From assembly GCA_051876105.1 (NCBI GenBank), contig JBJEHN010000032.1, forward strand, positions 1 to 37,058: a DNA stretch of 37,058 nucleotides. The letters run 5' to 3'. Source of the DNA: W2P13-069 sp051876105 (GTDB lineage Bacteria > Actinomycetota > Coriobacteriia > Coriobacteriales > QAMH01). The notes beneath the pieces are model-generated. The model did no database searches. It was not told where the DNA came from and saw only the letters and a program-made list of their open reading frames with translations. Positions 10,089-16,506 of the stretch are shown here, in pieces; position 1 is the stretch's first letter, and every line of letters starts with the position of its first letter. The position numbers were made by a program, and so were the translations under genes.

Positions 10089-10123
10089 AATGGGACAGTG
10101 GGGACTGTCCCCACTGTCCCATT
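10089..10123. repeat. Perfect 16-bp-arm palindrome (GGGGACAGTCCCC-type)
   Basis: Arms at 10089-10104 and 10108-10123 are perfectly complementary with a three-base centre; the core reads TGGGACAGTGGGGA. It lies between the tRNA-Val terminator and the -35 box of the ABC-F gene. Similar GGGGACAGTCCCC sequences are known to me as dispersed REP-like palindromes in several bacterial groups; membership here is inference. Confidence 0.75.
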
Positions 10124-10152
10124 CAAAGCAGAACAGCCACCCGAGGGTGGCT
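10124..10152 (-). terminator. Terminator of tRNA-Val
   Basis: Perfect arms AGCCACCC (10135-10142) and GGGTGGCT (10145-10152), followed on the minus strand by a moderately U-rich GTTCTGCTTT. It ends about 20 bases downstream of the tRNA 3' end. Confidence 0.6.
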
Positions 10153-10170
10153 GCGTAATCTGCGCGCTCC

Positions 10171-10245
10171 TGGTGGGCGATACTGGGTTCGAACCAGTGA
10201 CCCCCGCCGTGTGAAGGCGATGCTCTCCCGCTGAGCCAATCGCCC
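10171..10245 (-). tRNA. tRNA-Val(CAC)
   Basis: Full cloverleaf of 75 bases with encoded CCA: acceptor stem GGGCGAT/ATCGCCC, D arm GCTC/GAGC, anticodon stem TCGCC/GGCGG with loop TTCACAC giving anticodon CAC (reads GUG), and T arm ACTGG-TTCGAAC-CCAGT. All stems pair, with one G-U in the anticodon stem. Confidence 0.97.
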
Positions 10246-10260
10246 ACCAGAAGCGCGCGG

Positions 10261-10288
10261 TACAATAAAGGGCCGTGTTCGCGGCCCT
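10261..10288 (-). terminator. Terminator of tRNA-Asn
   Basis: Seven-base arms at 10269-10275 and 10282-10288 (AGGGCCG/CGGCCCT), followed on the minus strand by TTTATT. It lies between the two tRNA genes, suggesting they are largely separate transcription units or that readthrough feeds tRNA-Val. Confidence 0.65.
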
Positions 10289-10296
10289 GAGTTAGC

Positions 10297-10371
10297 TGGC
10301 TCCCCGGGTAGGACTCGAACCTACAACAACTCGATTAACAGTCGAGGGCTCTGCCATTGAGCTACCGAGGA
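10297..10371 (-). tRNA. tRNA-Asn(GTT)
   Basis: Full cloverleaf of 75 bases with encoded CCA: acceptor TCCTCGG/CCGGGGA, D arm GCTC/GAGC, anticodon stem CTCGA/TCGAG with loop CTGTTAA giving anticodon GTT, and T arm GTAGG-TTCGAGT-CCTAC. Discriminator base G. Confidence 0.97.
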
Positions 10372-10398
10372 ATGTCAGTGCGCTTCGCGCGAGAAATC

Positions 10399-10426
10399 AT
10401 ATTACCTGTTTTCCCCCAGCGCGCAA
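10399..10426 (-). promoter_or_regulatory. Probable promoter of tRNA-Asn
   Basis: TTGCGC (10426-10421) and TAATAT (10404-10399) are 16 bases apart on the minus strand, inside the only AT-rich patch upstream of tRNA-Asn; predicted start about 20 bases before the mature 5' end. Confidence 0.5.
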
Positions 10427-10436
10427 GCCCTTTTTT

Positions 10437-10487
10437 TCAAAAAACAGGGCGCTGCTAGACCAGCCACCCTATACGCTCCAGCAGCGC
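10437..10487 (-). terminator. Terminator of the oxidoreductase operon
   Basis: On the minus strand GCGCTGCTGGA (10487-10477) pairs with TCTAGCAGCGC (10459-10449), 11 pairs with one G-U, followed by CCTGTTTTTT. The left arm lies inside the last codons of the porB-like gene, so the stem includes coding sequence. Confidence 0.65.
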
Positions 10488-11389
10488 TCGATCTGCTGCC
10501 ACTTCTTGTCGCGGCCGGCCACCACGGCAGCGATGTCGCCGGCATCCAGGCCCTTGAAGCGCCCCTGCGCGCGCAGGTAGTCCTCCACGCTGGAGAACTC
10601 GCGCGGCTTGCGGTTGAGGGTGAAGCGCCCGCCGGGCACGCCGCTCAGCTGCTCGCCCTCGTACTCGGCCAGGTACCACAGGCCGCAGTCGACCACCTGG
10701 CGCGCCAGCTCGACGGTGCTCTCAACCGGGCAGCCCCAGCCCGTGGGGCAGGGTGCGATCACGTGGATGTACTTGGTGCCGGGGATCTGCGCGGCGCGCT
10801 CCACCTTGCGCAGGAAGTCTGGCAGGTAGCCCACGCTGGCGGTTGCCGCGTACGGGATGCCCTGGGCTGCTACCAGCTCGAACATGTTCTTCTTCTGCGT
10901 GAGGCAGCCGTGGGCGTTGCGGCCCGCCGGCGTGGTGGTGGTCTTGGCACCGAAGGGCGTGAGGCTGCTCTTCTGGATGCCGGTGTTCATGTAGGCCTCG
11001 TTGTCATAGCAGAGGTAGATGATGTCGTCGTTGCGGTCGATGGCGCCGCTCAGGGCCTGTAGGCCGATGTCTGCGGTGCCGCCGTCTCCGGCGATGCCGA
11101 GCACCTGGTACTCGCGCGGGTCGAGCCCCTGGGCCGCCAGGCCGGCGCGGATGCCGGCGCACACAGACGCGGTGGCCGCAAAGGGCGTGATCATGGCGTT
11201 GTTGGCAAAGCACAGCTGGGGGAAGTTGAAGCCCACGGCGCTCATACAGCCGGCGGGCAGGGCGCAGACGGTCTTGGGGCCCAGCACCTTGAGGGCATGA
11301 CGCACCGCCAGGCTGCCGCCGCAACCTGCGCAGGCCTTGTGGCCGAAGAAGAGCTCGTTGTCGCTGATGGTGCGTGCGTTGACTGCCAT
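10469..11389 (-). CDS. porB: 2-oxoacid:ferredoxin oxidoreductase, TPP-binding beta subunit (PorB-like)
   Basis: The thiamine-pyrophosphate-binding subunit of an enzyme that decarboxylates a 2-oxoacid, most likely pyruvate, to its acyl-CoA with reduction of ferredoxin. The 306-residue product has conserved cysteines at the N-terminus (FGHKACAGCGGS), the TPP/Mg motif GIAGDGGTADIG, and YDNEAYMNTGIQKS, all typical of PorB. A further cysteine pair lies in APCPTGWGCP. Start ATG at 11389 with GGGGAGG seven bases upstream. It follows the alpha gene by three bases and is the last gene of the operon. Pyruvate is the default assignment; related 2-oxoisovalerate or arylpyruvate substrates cannot be excluded. 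Confidence 0.92.
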   Translation of the reverse strand: MAVNARTISDNELFFGHKACAGCGGSLAVRHALKVLGPKTVCALPAGCMSAVGFNFPQLCFANNAMITPFAATASVCAGIRAGLAAQGLDPREYQVLGIAGDGGTADIGLQALSGAIDRNDDIIYLCYDNEAYMNTGIQKSSLTPFGAKTTTTPAGRNAHGCLTQKKNMFELVAAQGIPYAATASVGYLPDFLRKVERAAQIPGTKYIHVIAPCPTGWGCPVESTVELARQVVDCGLWYLAEYEGEQLSGVPGGRFTLNRKPREFSSVEDYLRAQGRFKGLDAGDIAAVVAGRDKKWQQIERCWSV

Positions 11390-11392
11390 GGC

Positions 11393-12577
11393 CTACCTCC
11401 CCTCCCCGGTAACGCCCAGGAAGCTCACGGGCTCCAGCTCGCAGAAGCCCTCCATCACGTCCTCCAAGCTGGCGAAGATGCCGCCCACCTGCTGCGCAGA
11501 TATGTCGTCGCCGCCCAGGCCGCCGATGAAGTTGAACGTGGGCGTGGTGACGCCTGCCTGCTGCAGGGCCGAGTTGACGTTGGTGAAGACCGTGCCCTCC
11601 GCACCGAAGGAGATGTCCTTCTCCAGCACGGCGGCAGCGCGGCAGCGGGTGAGCGCCTCTGCCACCTGGTCTGCCGGGAAGGGGCGCAGGTAGCGTATCG
11701 CCAGCATGCCTGCGCGCGTGCCCTGCTCGCGCAGCTCGTCGACCACGCCGCGCACCAGGCCCGCAACCGAGCCCAGGGTGACGAGCACGTAGTCTGCGTC
11801 GTCGAGGCGGTAGGCCTGGGTCATGCCGGGGTAGCGCCTGCCCGTGACCTGGGCAAAGCGCTCCTCCACCTGCGCGATCTTGGCAGCGGCCGCCTGCATG
11901 TCGCGGTGGGCCCAGTACTTGTAGTAGCGGTTGAACTCCGGGCCGGCCGAGTAGCCGATGTTCACCGGATGCTCGAAGTCGAAGCGGTTGGCGCTCTGGA
12001 ACGGCGGGAGGAAGGCATCTGCCTGCTCCTGGGTGGGCACCTCCACGCTCTCGTAGGTGTGGGTGAGGGCAAAGCCGTCCAGGTTCACCATCACCGGCGT
12101 CATGACATCCGGGTCCTCTGCCAGCGCATAGGCCATGAGGACCAGGTCGAGGGCCTCTTGGTTGTCCTGCGCGTAGACCTGGATCCAGCCGTGGTCGAGC
12201 AGGCCCAGGCTGTCGCGCTGGTCGCCGTAGATGTTCCAGGGCAGGGCGGTGGCGCGGTTGGCGTTCATCATCACCAGCGGGAAGCGGCCCCCCGCCGCAT
12301 AGCTCAAGACCTCGGCCATGTAGAGCAGGCCCTGGCTCGAGGTGGCGGTGAAGGCGCGCGCGCCGGCAGCGCAGGCGCCCATGGCGGCGCTCAGCGCGGA
12401 ATGCTCGCTTTCCACATGGAGGTACTCGGCATCCAGGGCGCCGCTTTCCACCATCTCGCTCAGGCGCTCCACGACCACGGTCTGCGGGGTGATGGGATAG
12501 GCGCTGATCACCTGCGGGCGCGCCAGGCGCACGCCCTCGGCCAGGGCCTCGTCACCAGAGAGAAAGCGCTTTGTCAT
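11393..12577 (-). CDS. porA: 2-oxoacid:ferredoxin oxidoreductase, alpha subunit (PorA-like)
   Basis: The alpha subunit, with the pyrimidine-binding TPP domain and transketolase C-like domain II; 394 residues. Family marks are AYPITPQTVVVERLSEMVESG near the N-terminus, VESEHSALSAAMGACAAGAR with the catalytic-type glutamate, and TATSSQGLLYMAEVL. The C-terminal third (DYVLVTLGSVAGLVRGVVDE; GMLAIRYLRPFP) is domain II. Its ATG overlaps the stop of the gamma-delta gene (ATGA), and it ends three bases before the beta gene, so subunits are made in a coupled series. Cytoplasmic and expected to be oxygen-sensitive. Confidence 0.93.
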   Translation of the reverse strand: MTKRFLSGDEALAEGVRLARPQVISAYPITPQTVVVERLSEMVESGALDAEYLHVESEHSALSAAMGACAAGARAFTATSSQGLLYMAEVLSYAAGGRFPLVMMNANRATALPWNIYGDQRDSLGLLDHGWIQVYAQDNQEALDLVLMAYALAEDPDVMTPVMVNLDGFALTHTYESVEVPTQEQADAFLPPFQSANRFDFEHPVNIGYSAGPEFNRYYKYWAHRDMQAAAAKIAQVEERFAQVTGRRYPGMTQAYRLDDADYVLVTLGSVAGLVRGVVDELREQGTRAGMLAIRYLRPFPADQVAEALTRCRAAAVLEKDISFGAEGTVFTNVNSALQQAGVTTPTFNFIGGLGGDDISAQQVGGIFASLEDVMEGFCELEPVSFLGVTGEGR

Positions 12578-13494
12578 CGGGTGCCTCCTTCCGCAACCAT
12601 CTGGATGCAGCCCAGGGCGCAGGCCTTGGCGCAGACGCCGCAGCCCTTGCAGAAGTCATAGTCAAGCGCCACCTGGCCGCCTGCGGCCTTGAAGACGGCG
12701 CCGTCCGGGCACTGCATGTAGCACTGCAGGCAGCCGCTGCAGCGCTCCAGGTTCAAAACGGGGCGCATGGTGCGCCAGCCGGCGTTGCGGCTCACCAGGT
12801 AGCCTGCCTCCCAGCAGGTGCTGCGGGCATAGGAGGCAGGGTCGAGCTGCTCGCTGCGCAGCGTGGGGATGAGGGTCCCTTCCGGGCGCTGGGGCCGCTC
12901 GGCGGCCTGCCAGCTGACGGCGGCCCCTTCGGCAGCAGCGGCGGCGGCCGGTGCAGCGGCTGGCTTGAGCACGCCCTGCTGGGCCAGCGCCTGCACTGCG
13001 TCGACGACGGCCCAGTTGGCCTCGTGCAGCTTGGGTGCCATGTACTGGGCGATGGCCTCCTTGGCCGCATCCGCCCCCAGGCCCTCGACCAGCAGGCACA
13101 GGGCTGTCAGGAAGACGGTGTTGGGGATGTCTCGACCCAGCACACGGCGCGAGATGCCGCTTGCGTCCAGGGTGATGACCCCGGGCTCGGCGCTGGGGCG
13201 CGCGGAGTTCACGAGCGCCAGGCCGCCGGGCTTGAGCTCATCGCGCCAGCCGCTGGTGAAGAGGGTCTCGTCCAGGTAGACGGCGTAGTCGGCGCGCGTG
13301 ATGGCGCTGCGGTCGCCCACGGGCCTGGAGCTGAGCTTGGTGAAGGCGCGCATGGGAGCGCCGCGGCGCTCCGGGCCGAAGGAGGGGAAGGCGAGGCCGT
13401 AGCTGCCCTCCTTAAGCGAGCCGGCGGCGCCCAGCAGGCGGGCAGCGGTGAAGGCGCCCTGGCCTCCCCTGCCATGCCAGAGGACTTCTATCAT
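12574..13494 (-). CDS. porGD: 2-oxoacid:ferredoxin oxidoreductase, fused gamma-delta subunit
   Basis: Predicted 306 residues. Residues 1 to about 172 are a gamma subunit (WHGRGGQGAFTAARLLG at the start, FPSFGPERRGAPMRAF), which binds the CoA end of the reaction. An Ala/Pro linker (KPAAAPAAAAAAEGAA, about 173-190) joins it to a delta subunit, a two-[4Fe-4S] ferredoxin with CSGCLQCYMQCP and CKGCGVCAKAC. The start is the ATG at 13494 with GCAGGAG six bases before it; the frame stays open upstream to 13833, but that part runs antisense through the next gene and is not coding-like. In many anaerobes gamma and delta are separate genes; here they are one. Confidence 0.9.
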   Translation of the reverse strand: MIEVLWHGRGGQGAFTAARLLGAAGSLKEGSYGLAFPSFGPERRGAPMRAFTKLSSRPVGDRSAITRADYAVYLDETLFTSGWRDELKPGGLALVNSARPSAEPGVITLDASGISRRVLGRDIPNTVFLTALCLLVEGLGADAAKEAIAQYMAPKLHEANWAVVDAVQALAQQGVLKPAAAPAAAAAAEGAAVSWQAAERPQRPEGTLIPTLRSEQLDPASYARSTCWEAGYLVSRNAGWRTMRPVLNLERCSGCLQCYMQCPDGAVFKAAGGQVALDYDFCKGCGVCAKACALGCIQMVAEGGTR

Positions 13495-13543
13495 CGGGTG
13501 CTCCTGCAAGGGTTGTGCGGAAATGAACAATGTCTGAAGTATA

Positions 13544-13576
13544 GATGCCCGCCGCTGGCTGGCAGCGGCGGGCATC
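13544..13576 (-). terminator. Perfect 14-bp hairpin between the LysR-domain gene and porGD
   Basis: GATGCCCGCCGCTG (13544-13557) and CAGCGGCGGGCATC (13563-13576) pair perfectly around a five-base loop. On the minus strand it is followed by TATACTTCAG rather than a U run. It lies 25 bases after the LysR-domain stop and 50 before the porGD start, so it may be a terminator, a partial terminator or an mRNA processing/stability element. Confidence 0.55.
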
Positions 13577-13601
13577 GCCGAGGTCTGCGAAAGGGTGCCG
13601 G

Positions 13602-14252
13602 CTAGCTGGCGTAGCGCTCCAGGCTGCGCTGCAGGTTGGCCACGAAGCGCTGGGCGAACTCGCCGAGCTGCGCGCCCTTGGGCACGATGTAGCCCAGGTT
13701 CAGGCGCACGTCGGTCTTCAGGGGGATGGTGGTGAGCGAGCCGCCGTCGGTGATGCCCACGAGGATGCCGCTTGTCACGGTGTAGCCGTTGACGGCGCTG
13801 GCCAGTTCGGAGAGGCTGGCGCGGTCCGTGCACTTGATCACCTTGATGCGGGCCACTTCAGAGAGCGCCTCCTCGGCAAAGAAGGCCGGCGCGTCTGCCT
13901 CCTGCTCGAAGCAGAGGTAGGGCCAGTCCGCCAGCTCGTCGAGCGTGAGCTCCTTGGCGTTGGAGAGCGGGTGGCTTGCCGGCAGGGCGACCATCGGGTC
14001 GCTCTGTGCGCAGCTCACGAACTCCAGCCCGCGGGCCTCGAGGGCAGCGTCGATGTCTGCCGCAGTGGTGCTGGTCTGCACGATCACGCCCAGCTCGGAG
14101 GCGCCGCTTGCCACGTCCTCGATGACCTGGGCGGTGCTGCGGTCCCTCAGGGCGTACTCGTACTCGTCGCCGCCAAGGGCCAGGATGGTATGCGCGAAGG
14201 CCTGCACATCGAAGAGGTAGTGCTGGCCGGAAACAGCAAAGGTCTTGAGCAT
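13602..14252 (-). CDS. Stand-alone LysR-type effector-binding domain protein without HTH
   Basis: A 216-residue product matching only the periplasmic-binding-protein-like effector domain of LysR regulators: the two alternating lobes, with the typical SDPMVALPASHPLSNAKELT then ELADWPYLCFEQEADAPAFF, and SILVGI-type C-terminal strands (TVTSGILVGITDGGSLTTIP). The winged-helix DNA-binding domain (~80 residues) of full LysR proteins is absent. It is not simply lost at a false start, since the ATG at 14252 has AAAGGA upstream and the paaK stop is only 27 bases away. It lies between paaK and the oxidoreductase operon on the same strand. It may sense an aromatic or acyl-CoA-related ligand and act through a partner; this is inference. 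Confidence 0.8.
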   Translation of the reverse strand: MLKTFAVSGQHYLFDVQAFAHTILALGGDEYEYALRDRSTAQVIEDVASGASELGVIVQTSTTAADIDAALEARGLEFVSCAQSDPMVALPASHPLSNAKELTLDELADWPYLCFEQEADAPAFFAEEALSEVARIKVIKCTDRASLSELASAVNGYTVTSGILVGITDGGSLTTIPLKTDVRLNLGYIVPKGAQLGEFAQRFVANLQRSLERYAS

Positions 14253-14279
14253 GGTTCGGTCCTTTCTCGTGCCCTGCGC

Positions 14280-15617
14280 CTACTTGGTGCGCTCGTCGAT
14301 GAAGCGGGATGCCTTGTGCTCGGAGGAGGTGCCCAGCTTGCCTGCATCGTACACCAGCACCTTGGCCGGGCGGACGCCGGTGTGGGCCTTGAGGGCCTCC
14401 TCGACGCGCTTGGCCACGGTGCCGAAGGGCTCCTCGGAGCCCTGGGCGCGCTCGACGGAGACCTCGTAGCGGGTGGTGAAGTTCTCCGTGTAGACGCGGA
14501 TGGAGTACTCGCCGGTGAGGCCCTTCTCAGCGCGGACCACGTACTCGACGTCTGTGGGGAAGACGTTGACGGCTCCCACGATGAACATCTCGTCCTTGCG
14601 GCCCTGGATGTGGATGCGGCCCAGGGTGCGGCCGCACTCGCAGGTGTCGTTGGAGACGTAGCCGATGTCACCCGTGCGGAAGCGGATCATGGGGCGGGCC
14701 TTCTTGCAGAGCGTGGTGTATACCAGCTCGCCCTGGGAGCCGGGCTCGAGGACCTCGCCGGTGACGGGGTCGACGGTCTCGACCAGGATCTGGTCCTCGA
14801 CGATGTGCAGGCCGTCCTTGGCCTCGCACATGGCCGCGCAGGCGCCGTAGATGTCGCTCAGGCCGAAGAAGTCGACGACCTTGGCGCCCCAGAGCTCCTC
14901 GATGGCCTCGCGGGTGGAGGAGATGGAGCCGCCGGGCTCGCCTGCCACGATGATGGTGTGGATGGCGAAGTCCGTCTTGGGGTCGTAGCCCTTGGCCTTG
15001 GCCTTCTCGCCCAGCTGCCAGGCGTAAGAGGGAGAGGTCCAGATAACGGTGGGCTGGTACTGCTTGAGGACGAAGAGCAGGCGGTCGGAGGGCACAGCAC
15101 CCACCCAGATGGCGGTGGCGCCCAGGTTCTGCGCGCCGATGGCGTCCGGGCCGCCCACGTAGAGGGCGAAGTTGAGGCCGTGGACGTAGCGGTCCGTGGG
15201 GCGCATGCCGGCCTGCCAGAAGAGGCGCGCCTCAGTCATCTGCCACAGGTCGAAGTCCTCCTGGGTGAAGGGGCTCATAGTGGGCACGCCGGTGGAGCCG
15301 GAGGAGGTGGCCATGAAGACGACCTCTTCCTCGGGCACAGCGCACAGCTCGCCGAAGAAGGAGCCCACGCCCTGGGTGTCGCGCTCGGTCTTCTTGTCGA
15401 TGAAGGGGAGCTTCTGGATGTCTGTCAGGGTCTGGATGTCGTCTGGGCTCACACCCGCCTCGTCGAAGGAGCGCTTGTAGTAGGGGGCGTTCTCATAGGC
15501 AAAGCGCACCATCTCCTTGAGGCGCTCGAGCTGCAGCTTCTCGAGCTCCGGGCGGGGCATGCACTCGATTTCGGGGTCGTAGTACTTCTGGTCGTAGGGG
15601 ATGTTCTTCTTTGCCAT
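14280..15617 (-). CDS. Phenylacetate--CoA ligase family protein (PaaK-like)
   Basis: AMP-forming acyl/aryl-CoA ligase, 445 residues, the usual PaaK length. It shows the phosphate-binding loop TSSGSTGVPTMSPFT, the adenine-site segment (VDFFGLSDIYGACAAMCE), the hinge RTGDIGYV, and the C-terminal domain (GRIHIQGRKDEMFIVGAVNV), with a cysteine pair in DTCECGRTLGR. It activates a carboxylic acid, in the best-known cases phenylacetate or related aryl acids. AGGAGG lies about 12 bases before the ATG. With the ferredoxin oxidoreductase and the LysR-domain protein it suggests arylacid or acyl-CoA metabolism; 2-oxoacid oxidoreductases and PaaK homologues are often neighbours in anaerobes. The true substrate is unknown. 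Confidence 0.88.
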   Translation of the reverse strand: MAKKNIPYDQKYYDPEIECMPRPELEKLQLERLKEMVRFAYENAPYYKRSFDEAGVSPDDIQTLTDIQKLPFIDKKTERDTQGVGSFFGELCAVPEEEVVFMATSSGSTGVPTMSPFTQEDFDLWQMTEARLFWQAGMRPTDRYVHGLNFALYVGGPDAIGAQNLGATAIWVGAVPSDRLLFVLKQYQPTVIWTSPSYAWQLGEKAKAKGYDPKTDFAIHTIIVAGEPGGSISSTREAIEELWGAKVVDFFGLSDIYGACAAMCEAKDGLHIVEDQILVETVDPVTGEVLEPGSQGELVYTTLCKKARPMIRFRTGDIGYVSNDTCECGRTLGRIHIQGRKDEMFIVGAVNVFPTDVEYVVRAEKGLTGEYSIRVYTENFTTRYEVSVERAQGSEEPFGTVAKRVEEALKAHTGVRPAKVLVYDAGKLGTSSEHKASRFIDERTK

Positions 15618-15816
15618 GGGCGGCCTGATCCTCCTCTTAAGTTGAATGACGAATGCTCCGATTTAACAATAAAAAAGTCTAAAGGCGCAGTAGAGCCTTC
15701 CTATAATCCGCCATCTGTTTTATCTATAGACGCAGGTAGAGGAGCCTTTTACAGGTGTTGCGCGTGGCTGGGGCGCAGCAGCGGTTCCGCCAAGCGGCAG
15801 CTGTGCTGCAAAGGGC
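15618..15816. other. AT-rich intergenic region upstream of paaK
   Basis: About 200 bases without a gene. The AT-rich part (15650-15730) is where the paaK promoter should lie on the minus strand; TTAAAT near 15660 is a weak -10 candidate. A short stem AAGGC/GCCTT (about 15680-15700) followed on the minus strand by TAGACTTTTTT may terminate the upstream hydrolase gene. Confidence 0.35.
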
Positions 15817-16455
15817 TCAGCGCAGGTAGGGGTTGAGCGCGCGCTCGGCCGCCATGGTGGAGCTCTTCTCATGGCCGGAGTAGACGGCGACGTCGTCCGG
15901 CACGGCTGCAAAGGCGCTGCCCAGGCTGCTCACCATGGCCTCCATGCTGCCGCCCTCGAAGTCCGTGCGGCCAAAGCGCCCGCCGGCGAAGAGCGTGTCG
16001 CCCGCAAAGAGGGCCTTCTCCTGCGCGCAGTAGAGGCAGATGGAGCCCGGTGTGTGGCCCGGCGTGTGCAGCACCTCGAAGCGCAGGCCCCCCAGCTCGA
16101 CAGCATCCCCCGTCTCGAGCAGGCGCGAGCAGGTCATGCCCTCTTCGAGCGCGCGCCTGTGGTCCTCGACGAGCTCGCGGGGCACGTAGCCGTTGTCCTC
16201 GAGGCCGAAGACGCCCGGGGCGTCCAAACGGTGAGCCATCACCGGCGCGCCCGTTGCGCGCACCAGCGCCGGCACCGCGCCCGTATGGTCCCAGTGGTTG
16301 TGGGTCAAGACGATGGCCACCGGCTTTGCGCCGCGCAGCTCGGTGAGGATGCGCTGCGGCTGGGCGCCCGGGTCGATGACCAGGCACTGCCCGCCGCTGC
16401 TCACGATGTAGCAGTTGGTCTGGATGGGGCCTACCTTGACAACGCTGATGTTCAT
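15817..16455 (-). CDS. Metallo-beta-lactamase-fold hydrolase (glyoxalase II-like)
   Basis: A small cytoplasmic hydrolase of the glyoxalase-II-like group, 212 residues. The zinc-binding motif THNHWDHTG (H52, H54, D56, H57) is intact, with HTPGHTPGS and LFAGDTLFAGGRFGRTDF following as in YcbL/GloB-like enzymes. It lacks the long C-terminal substrate domain of true glyoxalase II, so the function is probably a general thioester or phosphodiester hydrolase; the substrate is not determined. I prefer the ATG at 16455, which has AAGGAG six bases upstream, over the earlier in-frame start at 16491. It is 51 bases downstream of rel and probably in the same transcript. Confidence 0.88.
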   Translation of the reverse strand: MNISVVKVGPIQTNCYIVSSGGQCLVIDPGAQPQRILTELRGAKPVAIVLTHNHWDHTGAVPALVRATGAPVMAHRLDAPGVFGLEDNGYVPRELVEDHRRALEEGMTCSRLLETGDAVELGGLRFEVLHTPGHTPGSICLYCAQEKALFAGDTLFAGGRFGRTDFEGGSMEAMVSSLGSAFAAVPDDVAVYSGHEKSSTMAAERALNPYLR

Positions 16456-16506
16456 CTCATGCTCCTTCGCGCATGCAGATCCTACTGGCACCCTCGGTTC
16501 TGCCGT

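Noticed and set aside
10089..10123. CRISPR repeat
   Set aside because: A single palindrome with no regularly spaced copies; no cas genes and no repeat-spacer pattern anywhere in the window.
13495..13833. In-frame upstream extension of porGD to 13833
   Set aside because: It overlaps the LysR-domain gene in another phase, and the extra sequence is Arg/His-rich and unlike gamma subunits.
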